Source of the DNA: Trichloromonas sp034006665
GTDB taxonomy: Bacteria; Desulfobacterota; Desulfuromonadia; Desulfuromonadales; Trichloromonadaceae
DNA length: 64,000 nucleotides
Direction: 5' to 3'
Assembly (NCBI RefSeq): GCF_034006665.1
Contig: NZ_JAVESI010000001.1
Location: 62,001 to 126,000, forward strand
A program made the translations under genes and the position numbers. The notes below the pieces were generated by a model, which worked only from the letters and a program-made list of their open reading frames with translations, made no database searches and had not been told where the DNA came from. Below, piece by piece: positions 33,167 through 40,750 of the stretch. How positions within the stretch are numbered: position 1 is the stretch's first letter; each line of letters starts with the position of its first letter.

Positions 33167-34188
33167 CCTTTACCCCCTTCCTTCGGACTCCGCAAAGGAA
33201 GCATTGGCAGTGCGCCGGAACCCTTCTCGTCCATGATGTAGATCTCCTCCAGACGGGGCAGAATCGTTTCGAGGGTTTCGAGGTACAGGCGTTCGCGGGT
33301 CACTTCCGGGGCCTTGCGGTATTCGGTGTGCAGAGCGAGAAAGCGGCCGGCCTCCCCCTTGGCCTGATTGATCCGTTCGAGGGCATAACCTTCGGCTTCG
33401 AGGATGGCGCTCTTGGCCACCCCGCTCGCCTTGGGCACTTCACGGTTGTACTGCTCCCGAGCCTGGAAGATCAGGCTTTCCTTTTCCTGTTCGGCTTCGT
33501 TGACCTCGTTGAAGGCCGCCTTGACCGACTCGGGGGGATTGACGTCCTGGAACTTGACGGTGACGATGCGCACGCCGATATCGTAGCTGTTGAGAATCGC
33601 CTGCAAATCCTTCTCGATGGCGGTGGCAAGCAGAGCCCGCTCGGTGGTGAGCACCTCGGTGACGTTGGAATTGCCCACTGCCTTGCGCACCGCCGCCTCG
33701 GCGACGTCGCGAATGGTCGATTGGGGATCTTCGATGCGAAAGAGGAACTTGAAGGCGTCGGCGATCTGATACTGGACAATCCACTCCAGGTCGCTGACAT
33801 TGAGGTCACCGGTGAGGGTCAGGGCTTCCTCGTTCAGCCCCTCCTTGGTATAGGTCGAGGGCGCCCCGGACTGAGCCGTGCGAAAGCCGAACTCTTCCTT
33901 CATGACCCTTCCGGTTTTGACCAGATAGACCGTGTCGATTCCGAAGGGGAGTTTAAAATGCAGGCCCGGCTGGGCAAAGCCGGTAAAGTGGCCGAAACGC
34001 AGCACGACTCCGGTTTCTTCGGTGCCGACCTGATAGAAGCTGCTGCCAGCGCCGAAAACCAGCAACAGCACAAGGAGGATACCCGCAAAGATTTTGAGGG
34101 GAAATTTCTGACCTTTGAAGCGGGCGATAAATTCGTTGATCTTGCGTTCGAGGAGATCGGGATCTCCCCCACCTTGCCAGTTCTGCAT
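33163..34188 (-). CDS. hflK: HflK, modulator of FtsH protease
   Basis: 341 aa from ATG 34188 (MQNWQGGGDPDLLE) with GGAGG four bases before; an in-frame extension to 34263 lacks family features. A short cytoplasmic N-terminus, one membrane segment (~33-55), then the SPFH domain (VGTEETGVVLRFG ... QPGLHFKLPFGID) and coiled coil. The residues EVNEAEQEKESLI and EGYALERINQAKGEA are typical HflK. It partners HflC. No ftsH gene is in the window. Gene order hflK-hflC is the usual one. Confidence 0.95.
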   Translation of the reverse strand: MQNWQGGGDPDLLERKINEFIARFKGQKFPLKIFAGILLVLLLVFGAGSSFYQVGTEETGVVLRFGHFTGFAQPGLHFKLPFGIDTVYLVKTGRVMKEEFGFRTAQSGAPSTYTKEGLNEEALTLTGDLNVSDLEWIVQYQIADAFKFLFRIEDPQSTIRDVAEAAVRKAVGNSNVTEVLTTERALLATAIEKDLQAILNSYDIGVRIVTVKFQDVNPPESVKAAFNEVNEAEQEKESLIFQAREQYNREVPKASGVAKSAILEAEGYALERINQAKGEAGRFLALHTEYRKAPEVTRERLYLETLETILPRLEEIYIMDEKGSGALPMLPLRSPKEGGKG

Positions 34189-34393
34189 GGATCCTCCGTC
34201 GGTTGCAACGAGAAGCGAGCCTCGTCGTCTGGAAACATTCGAGGGGCAACTTACCATACCCACCTTTGAGGACGGAGTGAAATCGGCTCACCTATAACAA
34301 AGGGAACGGCAAAACCTGAAAAAGGGATGGGAGATTTGCCCAGCGGGAAGGGGTCGACGGTCCTTAAAACGCTCGGAAGTCGCCGGCAGGAGG

Positions 34394-34430
34394 AAAAACG
34401 CGCGCCCGATTACCAAGAATACAGGGCGCG
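34394..34430 (-). terminator. Intrinsic terminator after the Lys-rich mini-gene
   Basis: On the minus strand CGCGCCC (34424-34430) pairs with GGGCGCG (34401-34407), followed by CGTTTTT (As at 34394-34398). Confidence 0.7.
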
Positions 34431-34446
34431 GGGAAAGGCCCGGGGA

Positions 34447-34581
34447 TTACTCCTGAGCGGAGGCTTCCTCGGACGGGATCTCCCGGGTCTCTTGCTTGTT
34501 CTTTTTCTTTTCTTCTTTTTTCGCTTTTTTGGCGATTTCCTTCTGACGTTTTTCGTAACCATAATTAGGTTTTCTGGCCAT
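34447..34581 (-). CDS. Lys/Glu-rich 44-aa protein
   Basis: The frame MARKPNYGYEKRQKEIAKKA continues with KKEEKKKNKQETREIPSEE to 44 residues. It is highly charged and would form one long helix. A N-terminal MARKPNY-x-xEKRxKE motif occurs, as far as I recall, in short conserved proteins of Geobacter and relatives, which also supports the taxonomic placement. AAGGA lies 12 bases before the ATG, and a terminator follows the stop. It lies between hflK and a cold-shock gene. Function is unknown; nucleic-acid or ribosome association would fit the charge, as inference only. Confidence 0.7.
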   Translation of the reverse strand: MARKPNYGYEKRQKEIAKKAKKEEKKKNKQETREIPSEEASAQE

Positions 34582-34650
34582 GCGGGTGCTTGTCCTTTCG
34601 GGGATTTGGAGCGCCAGGTGCGAGCACGGTGGGAATGGAACCGCTGAAAC

Positions 34651-34682
34651 AAAGAGCCCCGCGAAAATTCGCGGGGCTCTTT
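34651..34682. terminator. Terminator after the cold-shock gene
   Basis: A perfect hairpin, AAAGAGCCCCGCGAA at 34651-34665 with TTCGCGGGGCTCTTT at 34668-34682, ends with Ts on both strands. It ends the csp transcript on the minus strand. Confidence 0.85.
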
Positions 34683-34704
34683 TTCATGCTATGCAAAATC
34701 CTGC

Positions 34705-34905
34705 TTAAATTCTGCGCACGTTGGCCGACTGCGGGCCTTTTTGACCTTGGGTCACCGCGAAACTCACGCGATCTCCTTCAGCCAGGGATTTGAAACCATC
34801 CCCTTGAATTTCAGAAAAATGGACGAATACGTCGGGCCCATTGTCCTGCTCGATAAAACCAAAACCTTTTGCGTCGTTAAACCACTTCACGGTACCTTCT
34901 GCCAT
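34705..34905 (-). CDS. Cold-shock protein, CspA family
   Basis: 66 aa from ATG 34905 (MAEGTVKWFNDAKGFGFIE) with GGAG seven bases upstream. Single-stranded RNA/DNA-binding OB-fold protein that melts RNA structure. The RNP1 (KGFGFI) and RNP2 (VFVHF) motifs are intact. A GTG four codons earlier (34917) is the other possible start. A long leader (~150 bases), a promoter at 35069-35098 and a terminator-like hairpin inside the leader resemble the regulated leaders of cspA genes. The gene stands alone between two terminators. Confidence 0.95.
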   Translation of the reverse strand: MAEGTVKWFNDAKGFGFIEQDNGPDVFVHFSEIQGDGFKSLAEGDRVSFAVTQGQKGPQSANVRRI

Positions 34906-34967
34906 TTTTTTCTCCACGTTCCCCTGGGGAACTTTTTGTCGTGCGCACTTTAACCACCCATAAAATG

Positions 34968-35000
34968 AAAAAACACACGCCCAAGAGGGCTTGTGTTTTT
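34968..35000 (-). promoter_or_regulatory. Terminator-like hairpin within the csp leader
   Basis: The stem AAAACACAAGCCC with GGGCGTGTGTTTT (one mismatch) and loop TCTT is followed on the minus strand by TTTTTTCATTTT. It is 60-95 bases before the csp start codon, and no minus-strand gene ends here, so it may be a conditional attenuator or the end of a short leader RNA. Confidence 0.5.
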
Positions 35001-35068
35001 GGTCCGGACCGACACCTTGTCCATCCGGTGAGCGTCAAAAATCCACACAAACTTGCTTAAGTAAAAGG

Positions 35069-35098
35069 ACACTACCACAGGTGACTTTCGAAAAGCAA
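35069..35098 (-). promoter_or_regulatory. Candidate promoter of the csp gene
   Basis: On the minus strand TTGCTT (35093-35098) and TAGTGT (35069-35074) are separated by 18 bases. Transcription would start about 155 bases before the csp ATG. Confidence 0.45.
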
Positions 35099-35243
35099 GC
35101 TTTTATGATCTTTACTTGCATAAATCCTTATCCTGAAATTTGAGCACACTCATCGGTTTAGATACCCACCGGGAAAAAGCCGCCTCTTGCGGGCCCGAAA
35201 AATCCCGGTTGTCCTCAATCCGTTTCTGCTCTATTCTGCAGTC

Positions 35244-36068
35244 ATGAAACTGATCTCCTTCAACGTTAACGGCCTGCGTTCCCGTCTGCACCAGCTCGAA
35301 GCGCTGGTCGAGCGGCAGCGCCCCGACATTCTCGGTTTGCAGGAAACCAAGGTCCAGGATGCCGACTTCCCCCTGGCGGATATCGAACGCCTCGGCTATC
35401 GCGCCGCCTTTCAGGGGCAAAAGACCCACTACGGCGTAGCCCTGCTTTCCCGCGAGGAACCGACGCGAGTCCAGCACGGCCTCCCCGACGACGGCGACGA
35501 GGCGCAAAAACGCTTTATCGGCGGTGACTTCGCCCTTGCCTCGGGCACAACCCTGCATGTCGTCAACGGCTACTTCCCCCAGGGGGAAAGCCGCGCACAT
35601 CCCCTCAAATTCCCCGCCAAGCGGAAATTCTACGCCGACCTGCTCGCCTACCTGCGCGCCCATAGTCACCCCGATCAACCCCTGGCGGTCATGGGGGATT
35701 TCAACATCGCCCCGGTCGACTCTGACATCGGCATCGGCGCGGAGAACGCCAAACGCTGGCTGCGCACCGGCAAGACCAGTTTCCTGCCGGAAGAACGGGA
35801 ATGGTTCCAGGCTCTGCTCGACTGGGGCTTGCACGACAGTTTCCGTGAACAGAACCCCGAAGTCAGCGACCGTTTCAGCTGGTTCGACTACCGTAGCCGA
35901 GGTTTCGAGAGCGAGCCGAAACGGGGGTTGCGCATCGACCACATCCTGCTCACCCGCCCCCTGATGGAGCGTTGCCGCGCCACCGGCATCGACTATGACA
36001 TCCGCGCCATGGACAAGCCCTCGGATCACTGCCCGGTTTGGGCCGAAATCGAAATTTCCGATTTGTGA
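35244..36068 (+). CDS. xth: Exodeoxyribonuclease III (AP endonuclease)
   Basis: 274 aa from ATG 35244 (MKLISFNVNGLRSR); an in-frame extension to 35187 is not family-like. Repairs abasic sites by cutting 5' to them. Motifs of the EEP fold are complete: FNVNGLR, LGLQETKV (metal-binding Glu), GDFNIAP, RIDHILL and the terminal SDHCPV with catalytic His. It is followed six bases later by an MNT nucleotidyltransferase gene, an unlikely functional partner. Confidence 0.95.
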   Translation: MKLISFNVNGLRSRLHQLEALVERQRPDILGLQETKVQDADFPLADIERLGYRAAFQGQKTHYGVALLSREEPTRVQHGLPDDGDEAQKRFIGGDFALASGTTLHVVNGYFPQGESRAHPLKFPAKRKFYADLLAYLRAHSHPDQPLAVMGDFNIAPVDSDIGIGAENAKRWLRTGKTSFLPEEREWFQALLDWGLHDSFREQNPEVSDRFSWFDYRSRGFESEPKRGLRIDHILLTRPLMERCRATGIDYDIRAMDKPSDHCPVWAEIEISDL

Positions 36069-36074
36069 GGATGG

Positions 36075-36413
36075 ATGAAAACCGCCGACATCGAACAACT
36101 CAAACGCGAGATCGTTGCGCGACTGGCTCCGCTGAATCCGGAAAAGATCATCCTCTTCGGCAGTTACGCCTGGGGGGATCCGACTCCGGATAGTGATATC
36201 GACCTGTATGTGGTGACCAGGGACGACTTTGTCCCCGCCAACTGGCAGGAAAAAAACCGCCTTTTTATCGAAACAAGCAGCGCATTGGATGACCTCCAGG
36301 AACAAACCCCGATCGATCTGATCGTCCACACCCGTCCCATGCATAAAAGATTCGTCGAAATAGACAGCATGTTCAGTCGAAAAATCCTGCGCGACGGAGT
36401 CCTGCTCTCATGA
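36075..36413 (+). CDS. MNT-type nucleotidyltransferase, partner of the HEPN gene
   Basis: 112 aa. Nucleotidyltransferase core GSYAWGDPTPDSDIDLYVV near residues 29-47, with a third acidic residue expected in IDLIVHT. In HEPN/MNT modules this protein acts as antitoxin, modifying the HEPN toxin with AMP. Its stop overlaps the start of the HEPN gene (ATGA). It lies six bases after xth with no promoter visible between, so it may be read from the xth transcript. Confidence 0.87.
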   Translation: MKTADIEQLKREIVARLAPLNPEKIILFGSYAWGDPTPDSDIDLYVVTRDDFVPANWQEKNRLFIETSSALDDLQEQTPIDLIVHTRPMHKRFVEIDSMFSRKILRDGVLLS

Positions 36414-36811
36414 GGGAGGTTACCGGTGAGTGGTTGGCGGCCGCGAGCTTAGACCTGGAGACGATCGCCGCGATTATCGACAATGAGAACCTGACGGGGA
36501 TCGTCGCCTTCCATGCGCAACAGGCCATGGAAAAAACACTGAAAGCCGTACTGGAAGAAACCCGCGTCGAGTTCCCGAGAGTTCACAAACTACAAACCCT
36601 TTTCGCGCTCTTACCGGCAAGATTTCGTCAGGACTACAACCTGTTTCTAATCAAAACTTTAGATGGGCTCTATATCGAAGCCCGTTATCCCGGTGAGTTT
36701 GGGCTCTTGCCCAACGGCAAACCTTCCCTCGACGATGCAAACAAGTTTTTCGCCTATGCCCAGGAATTTCACGCCCGTATGACCCAAACGCTCAAAAACG
36801 AGCATCCATAA
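36410..36811 (+). CDS. HEPN domain protein, likely RNase toxin
   Basis: 133 aa, all-helical HEPN fold. The RNase motif R-x6-H is present in RVEFPRVH (residues ~54-61), and the family pattern AFHAQQAMEKTLKAVL lies upstream, with IEARYPGEF downstream. It is translationally coupled to the preceding MNT gene and the two likely form a toxin-antitoxin pair of the MntA/HepT type, although this subtype (with ARYPGE) is common and less studied. It sits between xth and a zinc transporter gene rather than within the restriction island. Confidence 0.87.
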   Translation: MREVTGEWLAAASLDLETIAAIIDNENLTGIVAFHAQQAMEKTLKAVLEETRVEFPRVHKLQTLFALLPARFRQDYNLFLIKTLDGLYIEARYPGEFGLLPNGKPSLDDANKFFAYAQEFHARMTQTLKNEHP

Positions 36812-36830
36812 TTTACTCCGAGGTTCCCCC

Positions 36831-37637
36831 GTGCCGGAAGATGTCCTCCTCGCCTTTGGCCTGACCCTCTTCGCCGGACTTTCCACCGGCGTGGGGAGCG
36901 CTATCGCCTTTTTTGCCAAACAAACCAACACCCGCTTTCTCTCCTTGAGCCTTGGCTTTTCCGCGGGGGTGATGATCTACGTCTCACTGGTGGAAATCCT
37001 CGCCAAGGCCCGCGTCGCCCTGGAAAACGCCTGCGGTGAGCGCCCCGGGGCCTGGCTGACGGTGGCCGCCTTTTTCAGCGGCATCCTGCTTATCGGCCTC
37101 ATCGACAAACTCATCCCCAGCATCGAAAACCCCCACGAAATCAAAGGGGTCGAAGAGATGAGCGCGCTCCCGAGCGAGCGCGAGCGAAAACTGCTGCGCA
37201 TGGGGATCTTCACCGCCCTGGCCATCGGCATCCATAACTTTCCCGAGGGATTGGCGACCTTCGCCGCCGCCCTTTCCGACCCGACGGTAGGTATTTCCAT
37301 CGCCCTGGCCATAGCGATCCACAACATTCCCGAGGGCATCTCCGTGTCGGTGCCCATCTATTACGCCACCGGCAGCAAACGCAAAGCCTTCTGCTACTCC
37401 TTCCTCTCCGGTCTCGCCGAACCGGTCGGCGCCCTCGTCGGCTACGCTCTCCTCTATCGCTTTTTCAACGACATGGTCTTCGGCTTCCTCTTCGCCCTGG
37501 TCGCCGGCATCATGGTCTTCATCTCCCTCGACGAACTCCTCCCCTCGGCGCAGAAATACGGCGAACACCACCTTGCGATCTACGGTCTGGTGGTAGGAAT
37601 GGCGGTCATGGCGGTAAGCCTGCTCCTGTTCATGTAA
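36831..37637 (+). CDS. zupT: ZIP family zinc transporter ZupT
   Basis: 268 aa, GTG start with GAGG upstream. Eight predicted membrane segments. The two metal-binding helices carry HNFPEGL and HNIPEG, the ZIP signature in helices IV and V; a Glu-rich cytoplasmic loop lies between helices III and IV. ZupT imports Zn2+ and other divalent metals across the inner membrane. A short repeat element and a terminator follow. No Zur site was seen upstream. Confidence 0.93.
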   Translation: MPEDVLLAFGLTLFAGLSTGVGSAIAFFAKQTNTRFLSLSLGFSAGVMIYVSLVEILAKARVALENACGERPGAWLTVAAFFSGILLIGLIDKLIPSIENPHEIKGVEEMSALPSERERKLLRMGIFTALAIGIHNFPEGLATFAAALSDPTVGISIALAIAIHNIPEGISVSVPIYYATGSKRKAFCYSFLSGLAEPVGALVGYALLYRFFNDMVFGFLFALVAGIMVFISLDELLPSAQKYGEHHLAIYGLVVGMAVMAVSLLLFM

Positions 37638-37695
37638 CAGGCGGATGAAAAATGCCCAGGGGTGCCGCCACAGATGGGCGTTTTTGATCCGCTTG
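37638..37695. repeat. Short copy of the aacaggc-gatgaaaaa palindromic repeat
   Basis: caggcggatgaaaaatgccca on the left pairs with tgggcgtttttgatccgctt on the right around a short centre. The arms match those of the 2570-2728 element, with co-varying changes (gctgatg/catcagc against gcggatg/gatccgc) that keep the stem. Confidence 0.7.
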
Positions 37696-37742
37696 GCCAT
37701 CGAGCGATCGGATAACGCTCCGACAAAAAATTCCGAAAACGA

Positions 37743-37790
37743 AGAGGGCGCGGAAACTCCCGATGAGGAGTGGTCCGAGCCCTCTTTTTT
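37743..37790. terminator. Terminator between zupT and the exonuclease fusion gene
   Basis: GAGGGC at 37744-37749 pairs with GCCCTC at 37779-37784, with further pairing inside (ggaaactccc/gggagt region), followed by six Ts on the plus strand. On the minus strand it lies just past the stop of the exonuclease fusion gene. Confidence 0.7.
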
Positions 37791-37811
37791 GCGGACTTCG
37801 ACCGGGACCGC

Positions 37812-39953
37812 TCAGAAAGCCATTTTGGCGAAGGGGGACTGGGACGAGGCTCTGAGGGCGTCTTCGAGGGTGAAAATGTTGTGAGCTTCGAGCAGCGGGA
37901 TGAGCTTGAGCAGTACCTCGGCGGTGGCGACGGCGTCGCCGAGGGCAGTGTGGCGCCCGTGGATGGTGAGATGAAGCATTTCGGCGATGGCATCGATGGA
38001 ATGATCCTTCTGGTTGGGGCGAACCACCGAAGAAAGGAACAAGGTGTCGAGCACCGGATTCTCGAAGCGCAGCCCGGTGCGGCGCTCCTTGAGTTGCAGA
38101 AAACGCATGTCGAAGGCGGCGTTGTGGGCGACGAGCACCGCCCCTTCGGTGAATTTGTGGAAATGGGGAAGCACCTGATCGATGGTCGGCTGGCCATTCA
38201 GGCGAGCCGGATCGATGCCGTGGATGGCCACCGACTCGGGGGAAACGCTGCGGCGAGGATCGACCAGTTGGTCGATAATTTCATCGTGCAGCAGCCGGCC
38301 GTTGACGATGCGGATGGCGCCGAGTTGGATGATTTCATCCCCCTGCGAAGGGTTGAGACCGGTGGTTTCGGTATCGAAAACCACGTAAGTGAGTTTACGC
38401 AGGGGGCGTTTGCCGAGATCGTCCATGCCCGGTCGGTTGAAGAGGTCGAATTCGTAATAGACCGGGCGCGGCTTGTGCGGCGAGAGGAGTTCCGGGTGCG
38501 CCAAGGGGGCGGCGAGGGGCAGCTCGATGCGCACTTCGTGGCAGGCCTTGCCTCCCGCCGATTCGATGAAGACGGCGCCGCCAAAGCTGCCGACCAGATC
38601 GCTGAAACTTATGGCCTGCCCTTCACTTTCGACGATCACCGGCGCCGCCATCCAGTCGGCGATGAACTGATAATCGAGACAGTAATCGGGCCAGCCGATG
38701 GTCATGGAGGCGCTTTCCGGAGAGGTTGGCCGCAGGGTCACCTGGAAAGCACCGAAGAGTTTCTGCCCCTTGAGCAGGCCGGCGAGATGGGCCAAGGCCT
38801 GGACCAAGGAATAGCTGTCGAGGCGCAGCCAGAGACCGTCCTGGGCCTCTCCCTGCAACTCGGCGCCGAAACGGTCGAAGAGGGTCTTGCGCAGAATCTC
38901 CATGAGGTTCTCGGCGTGGATATCCTCGACCTTGCTCAGGGCGTGGCGGTGATGGGTGTAGTGCTCGCGCACCTGATCGAGGTTCTGTTGCAGGGCCAGG
39001 GAAGCCCGGTCGATCACCCGCCGGTATCGTTGCAACTGATGGGGCTTGAGCTCAGGTCGGGCGAGAATGGTGGAGATAGACCGGCGGATGTCGGCGATTC
39101 CCTCTTGGAAAGAATCGGCCATGGTCTGGATCAACCGGTCGCGACGATTATCCGCCTCGATCTGCGGGGTCATGTCCTCCAAGGTCAGGACGAATCCGGA
39201 AATCTCCTGCTCTTCAACCTTCTGCCCAAGCACCAAAGCCATGTTCAGGTGCAGACAGGCGCCATCGGGGCGGGTCAGCATGAAGCCGAGAGTCGACAGG
39301 GCCTGATCCCGATGCAGCGCCTGACGCAGACGCTCGAAAGCATGCATCAGCGGCTCACGCCGCAGCAGACCGAAGACCGAGCGCCCCAGGCCGATGATCC
39401 CGGCACCCTCCTGGCCGTTTCCCGTCTGAAGCAGGCTCTGGGCCTGCTGATTGTAGAGCAGGATCAGCCCCTCGGTGTTGCAGACCAGCACCCCGCTGGG
39501 GAGTTCGGACATGAGTGCCGCCAGCCGGTTGCGCTCTTCGTCGACCTGGGCCTGGGCTTCCTGGATGCGGGCGTCGACCTCGGTCTTGAGCTTCTGGAAC
39601 GCATCGGCGTAATCGTTGATGATGCCGGTGAGATAGACGACCTCGCGGGCGCCGCGGGGGAAGATCCGGTAGTCGGGATTGGCGGTAGCCATCAGCCGAG
39701 TCTTTTCAGCCAGTTGCAGGATGGGGATAACGTAATAGTAAAAAAGCAAACTGACCAGACCGCCGATGGCGGTGACCAGAATGACCGAGCCGAGCATGGG
39801 GAAGGGCAGGATCTTGTCGAGCAGTCCCTTGATGTAGTCCTGTTCGTCGGGCGCCAAGGAAAACCAGGAACCGAAAAGCGCAGCCCAGATCACGCCGAAG
39901 ATGACGTTGGCAATGGCGAAGAGGAATATCCAGTAACGGTACTGAGGTTTCAT
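37812..39953 (-). CDS. Membrane sensor fused to DEDDh 3'-5' exonuclease
   Basis: 713 aa. Two membrane segments (~9-31 and ~55-77), a HAMP-like linker, a PAS domain (~145-265, LPSGVLVCNTEGLILLYN), then a region shaped like a histidine-kinase dimerisation helix plus ATPase (~275-500) but without a recognisable phospho-acceptor His or ATP-binding boxes. The C-terminal ~190 residues are a DNA polymerase III epsilon-type exonuclease with all catalytic residues: Asp527 and Glu529 (VFDTETTGL), Asp615 (HNAAFDMRF), His668 and Asp673 (GRHTALGDA). So a nuclease is tethered to the inner membrane under sensory control. I do not know a characterised member. It lies next to a BaeSR-like system. Confidence 0.9.
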   Translation of the reverse strand: MKPQYRYWIFLFAIANVIFGVIWAALFGSWFSLAPDEQDYIKGLLDKILPFPMLGSVILVTAIGGLVSLLFYYYVIPILQLAEKTRLMATANPDYRIFPRGAREVVYLTGIINDYADAFQKLKTEVDARIQEAQAQVDEERNRLAALMSELPSGVLVCNTEGLILLYNQQAQSLLQTGNGQEGAGIIGLGRSVFGLLRREPLMHAFERLRQALHRDQALSTLGFMLTRPDGACLHLNMALVLGQKVEEQEISGFVLTLEDMTPQIEADNRRDRLIQTMADSFQEGIADIRRSISTILARPELKPHQLQRYRRVIDRASLALQQNLDQVREHYTHHRHALSKVEDIHAENLMEILRKTLFDRFGAELQGEAQDGLWLRLDSYSLVQALAHLAGLLKGQKLFGAFQVTLRPTSPESASMTIGWPDYCLDYQFIADWMAAPVIVESEGQAISFSDLVGSFGGAVFIESAGGKACHEVRIELPLAAPLAHPELLSPHKPRPVYYEFDLFNRPGMDDLGKRPLRKLTYVVFDTETTGLNPSQGDEIIQLGAIRIVNGRLLHDEIIDQLVDPRRSVSPESVAIHGIDPARLNGQPTIDQVLPHFHKFTEGAVLVAHNAAFDMRFLQLKERRTGLRFENPVLDTLFLSSVVRPNQKDHSIDAIAEMLHLTIHGRHTALGDAVATAEVLLKLIPLLEAHNIFTLEDALRASSQSPFAKMAF

Positions 39954-40075
39954 AAACGCCCGGAATCAGGGATGCGCAGAAGAGGGAGTTTCACATTGTA
40001 CGCAATCCGACCGAGGCCCGTCCAGCACTTTGAACGAAAAAATAACGCTGTTTTCATTTCCCCGAAAGTGCGCCA

Positions 40076-40750
40076 TCACCGCTCGGGAAGTTCGTACTTG
40101 TAACCCACGCCGTAGACCGAATGAATCAGCTCTTCATCGGAAGCGGCAAGGCTCAATTTTTTACGGAGTTTCTTGATATGGCTGTCGATGGTACGCTCGC
40201 TGACGATACGCTCGTCGGGGTAGATGCGATCCATGAGTTGATCCCGGGAAAAGATCCGCCCGGGGCTGGCGAAGAGGATGGCGAGCAGCTTGAACTCGAC
40301 AGCGGTCAAATCGAGATCGACGCCATGCAACGCGGCGCGGTAGCGGGCCTCGTCCAGCACCAGCCCGTGGTTGCTCTCGGCGGCCGCCCCGCCGCGACGG
40401 AGTACGGCTTTGACCCGGGCCACCACCTCGCGAGGGCTGTAGGGTTTGCAAATGTAGTCGTCGGCACCGAATTCGAGGCCGAGCAGGCGGTCGATCTCCT
40501 CGACCCGCGCGGTGACCATGATGATCGGCACGCTGGAAAAACGTCGCACCTCCTTGCAGATCTCCATGCCGTCTTTCCCCGGCAGCATCAGATCAAGGAG
40601 CACCAGATCGGGCTTGTGCTCGTGAATGGCGGGAACCGCCGTCAGGCCGTCGTCCACCAGCAACACCTCGAAGCCGGATTGGCGCAGATAATCCGCCAAC
40701 AGTTCGGCCAGCTTGGGCTCATCCTCAACAATCAAGATCTTGCCGCTCAT
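40076..40750 (-). CDS. OmpR/BaeR-type response regulator
   Basis: 224 aa from ATG 40750 (MSGKILIVEDEPKL) with GGAGGAGG upstream; an in-frame extension to 40789 is unlikely. Receiver with phospho-acceptor Asp53 in LVLLDLMLP and the Lys of ICKPYSPRE; C-terminal winged-helix DNA-binding domain with RTIDSHIKKLRKKL. Its start overlaps the stop of the kinase gene (ATGA). The kinase resembles BaeS, and a Spy/CpxP-like gene lies nearby, so an envelope-stress regulator is the best guess. Confidence 0.92.
   Translation of the reverse strand: MSGKILIVEDEPKLAELLADYLRQSGFEVLLVDDGLTAVPAIHEHKPDLVLLDLMLPGKDGMEICKEVRRFSSVPIIMVTARVEEIDRLLGLEFGADDYICKPYSPREVVARVKAVLRRGGAAAESNHGLVLDEARYRAALHGVDLDLTAVEFKLLAILFASPGRIFSRDQLMDRIYPDERIVSERTIDSHIKKLRKKLSLAASDEELIHSVYGVGYKYELPER

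Noticed and set aside
37770..40103. Very long plus-strand reading frame (777 codons) opposite the exonuclease fusion gene
   Set aside because: Composition is Gln/Gly/Asp-heavy with no domain, and the opposite strand encodes a protein with intact catalytic motifs. GC-rich codon use creates such antisense frames.
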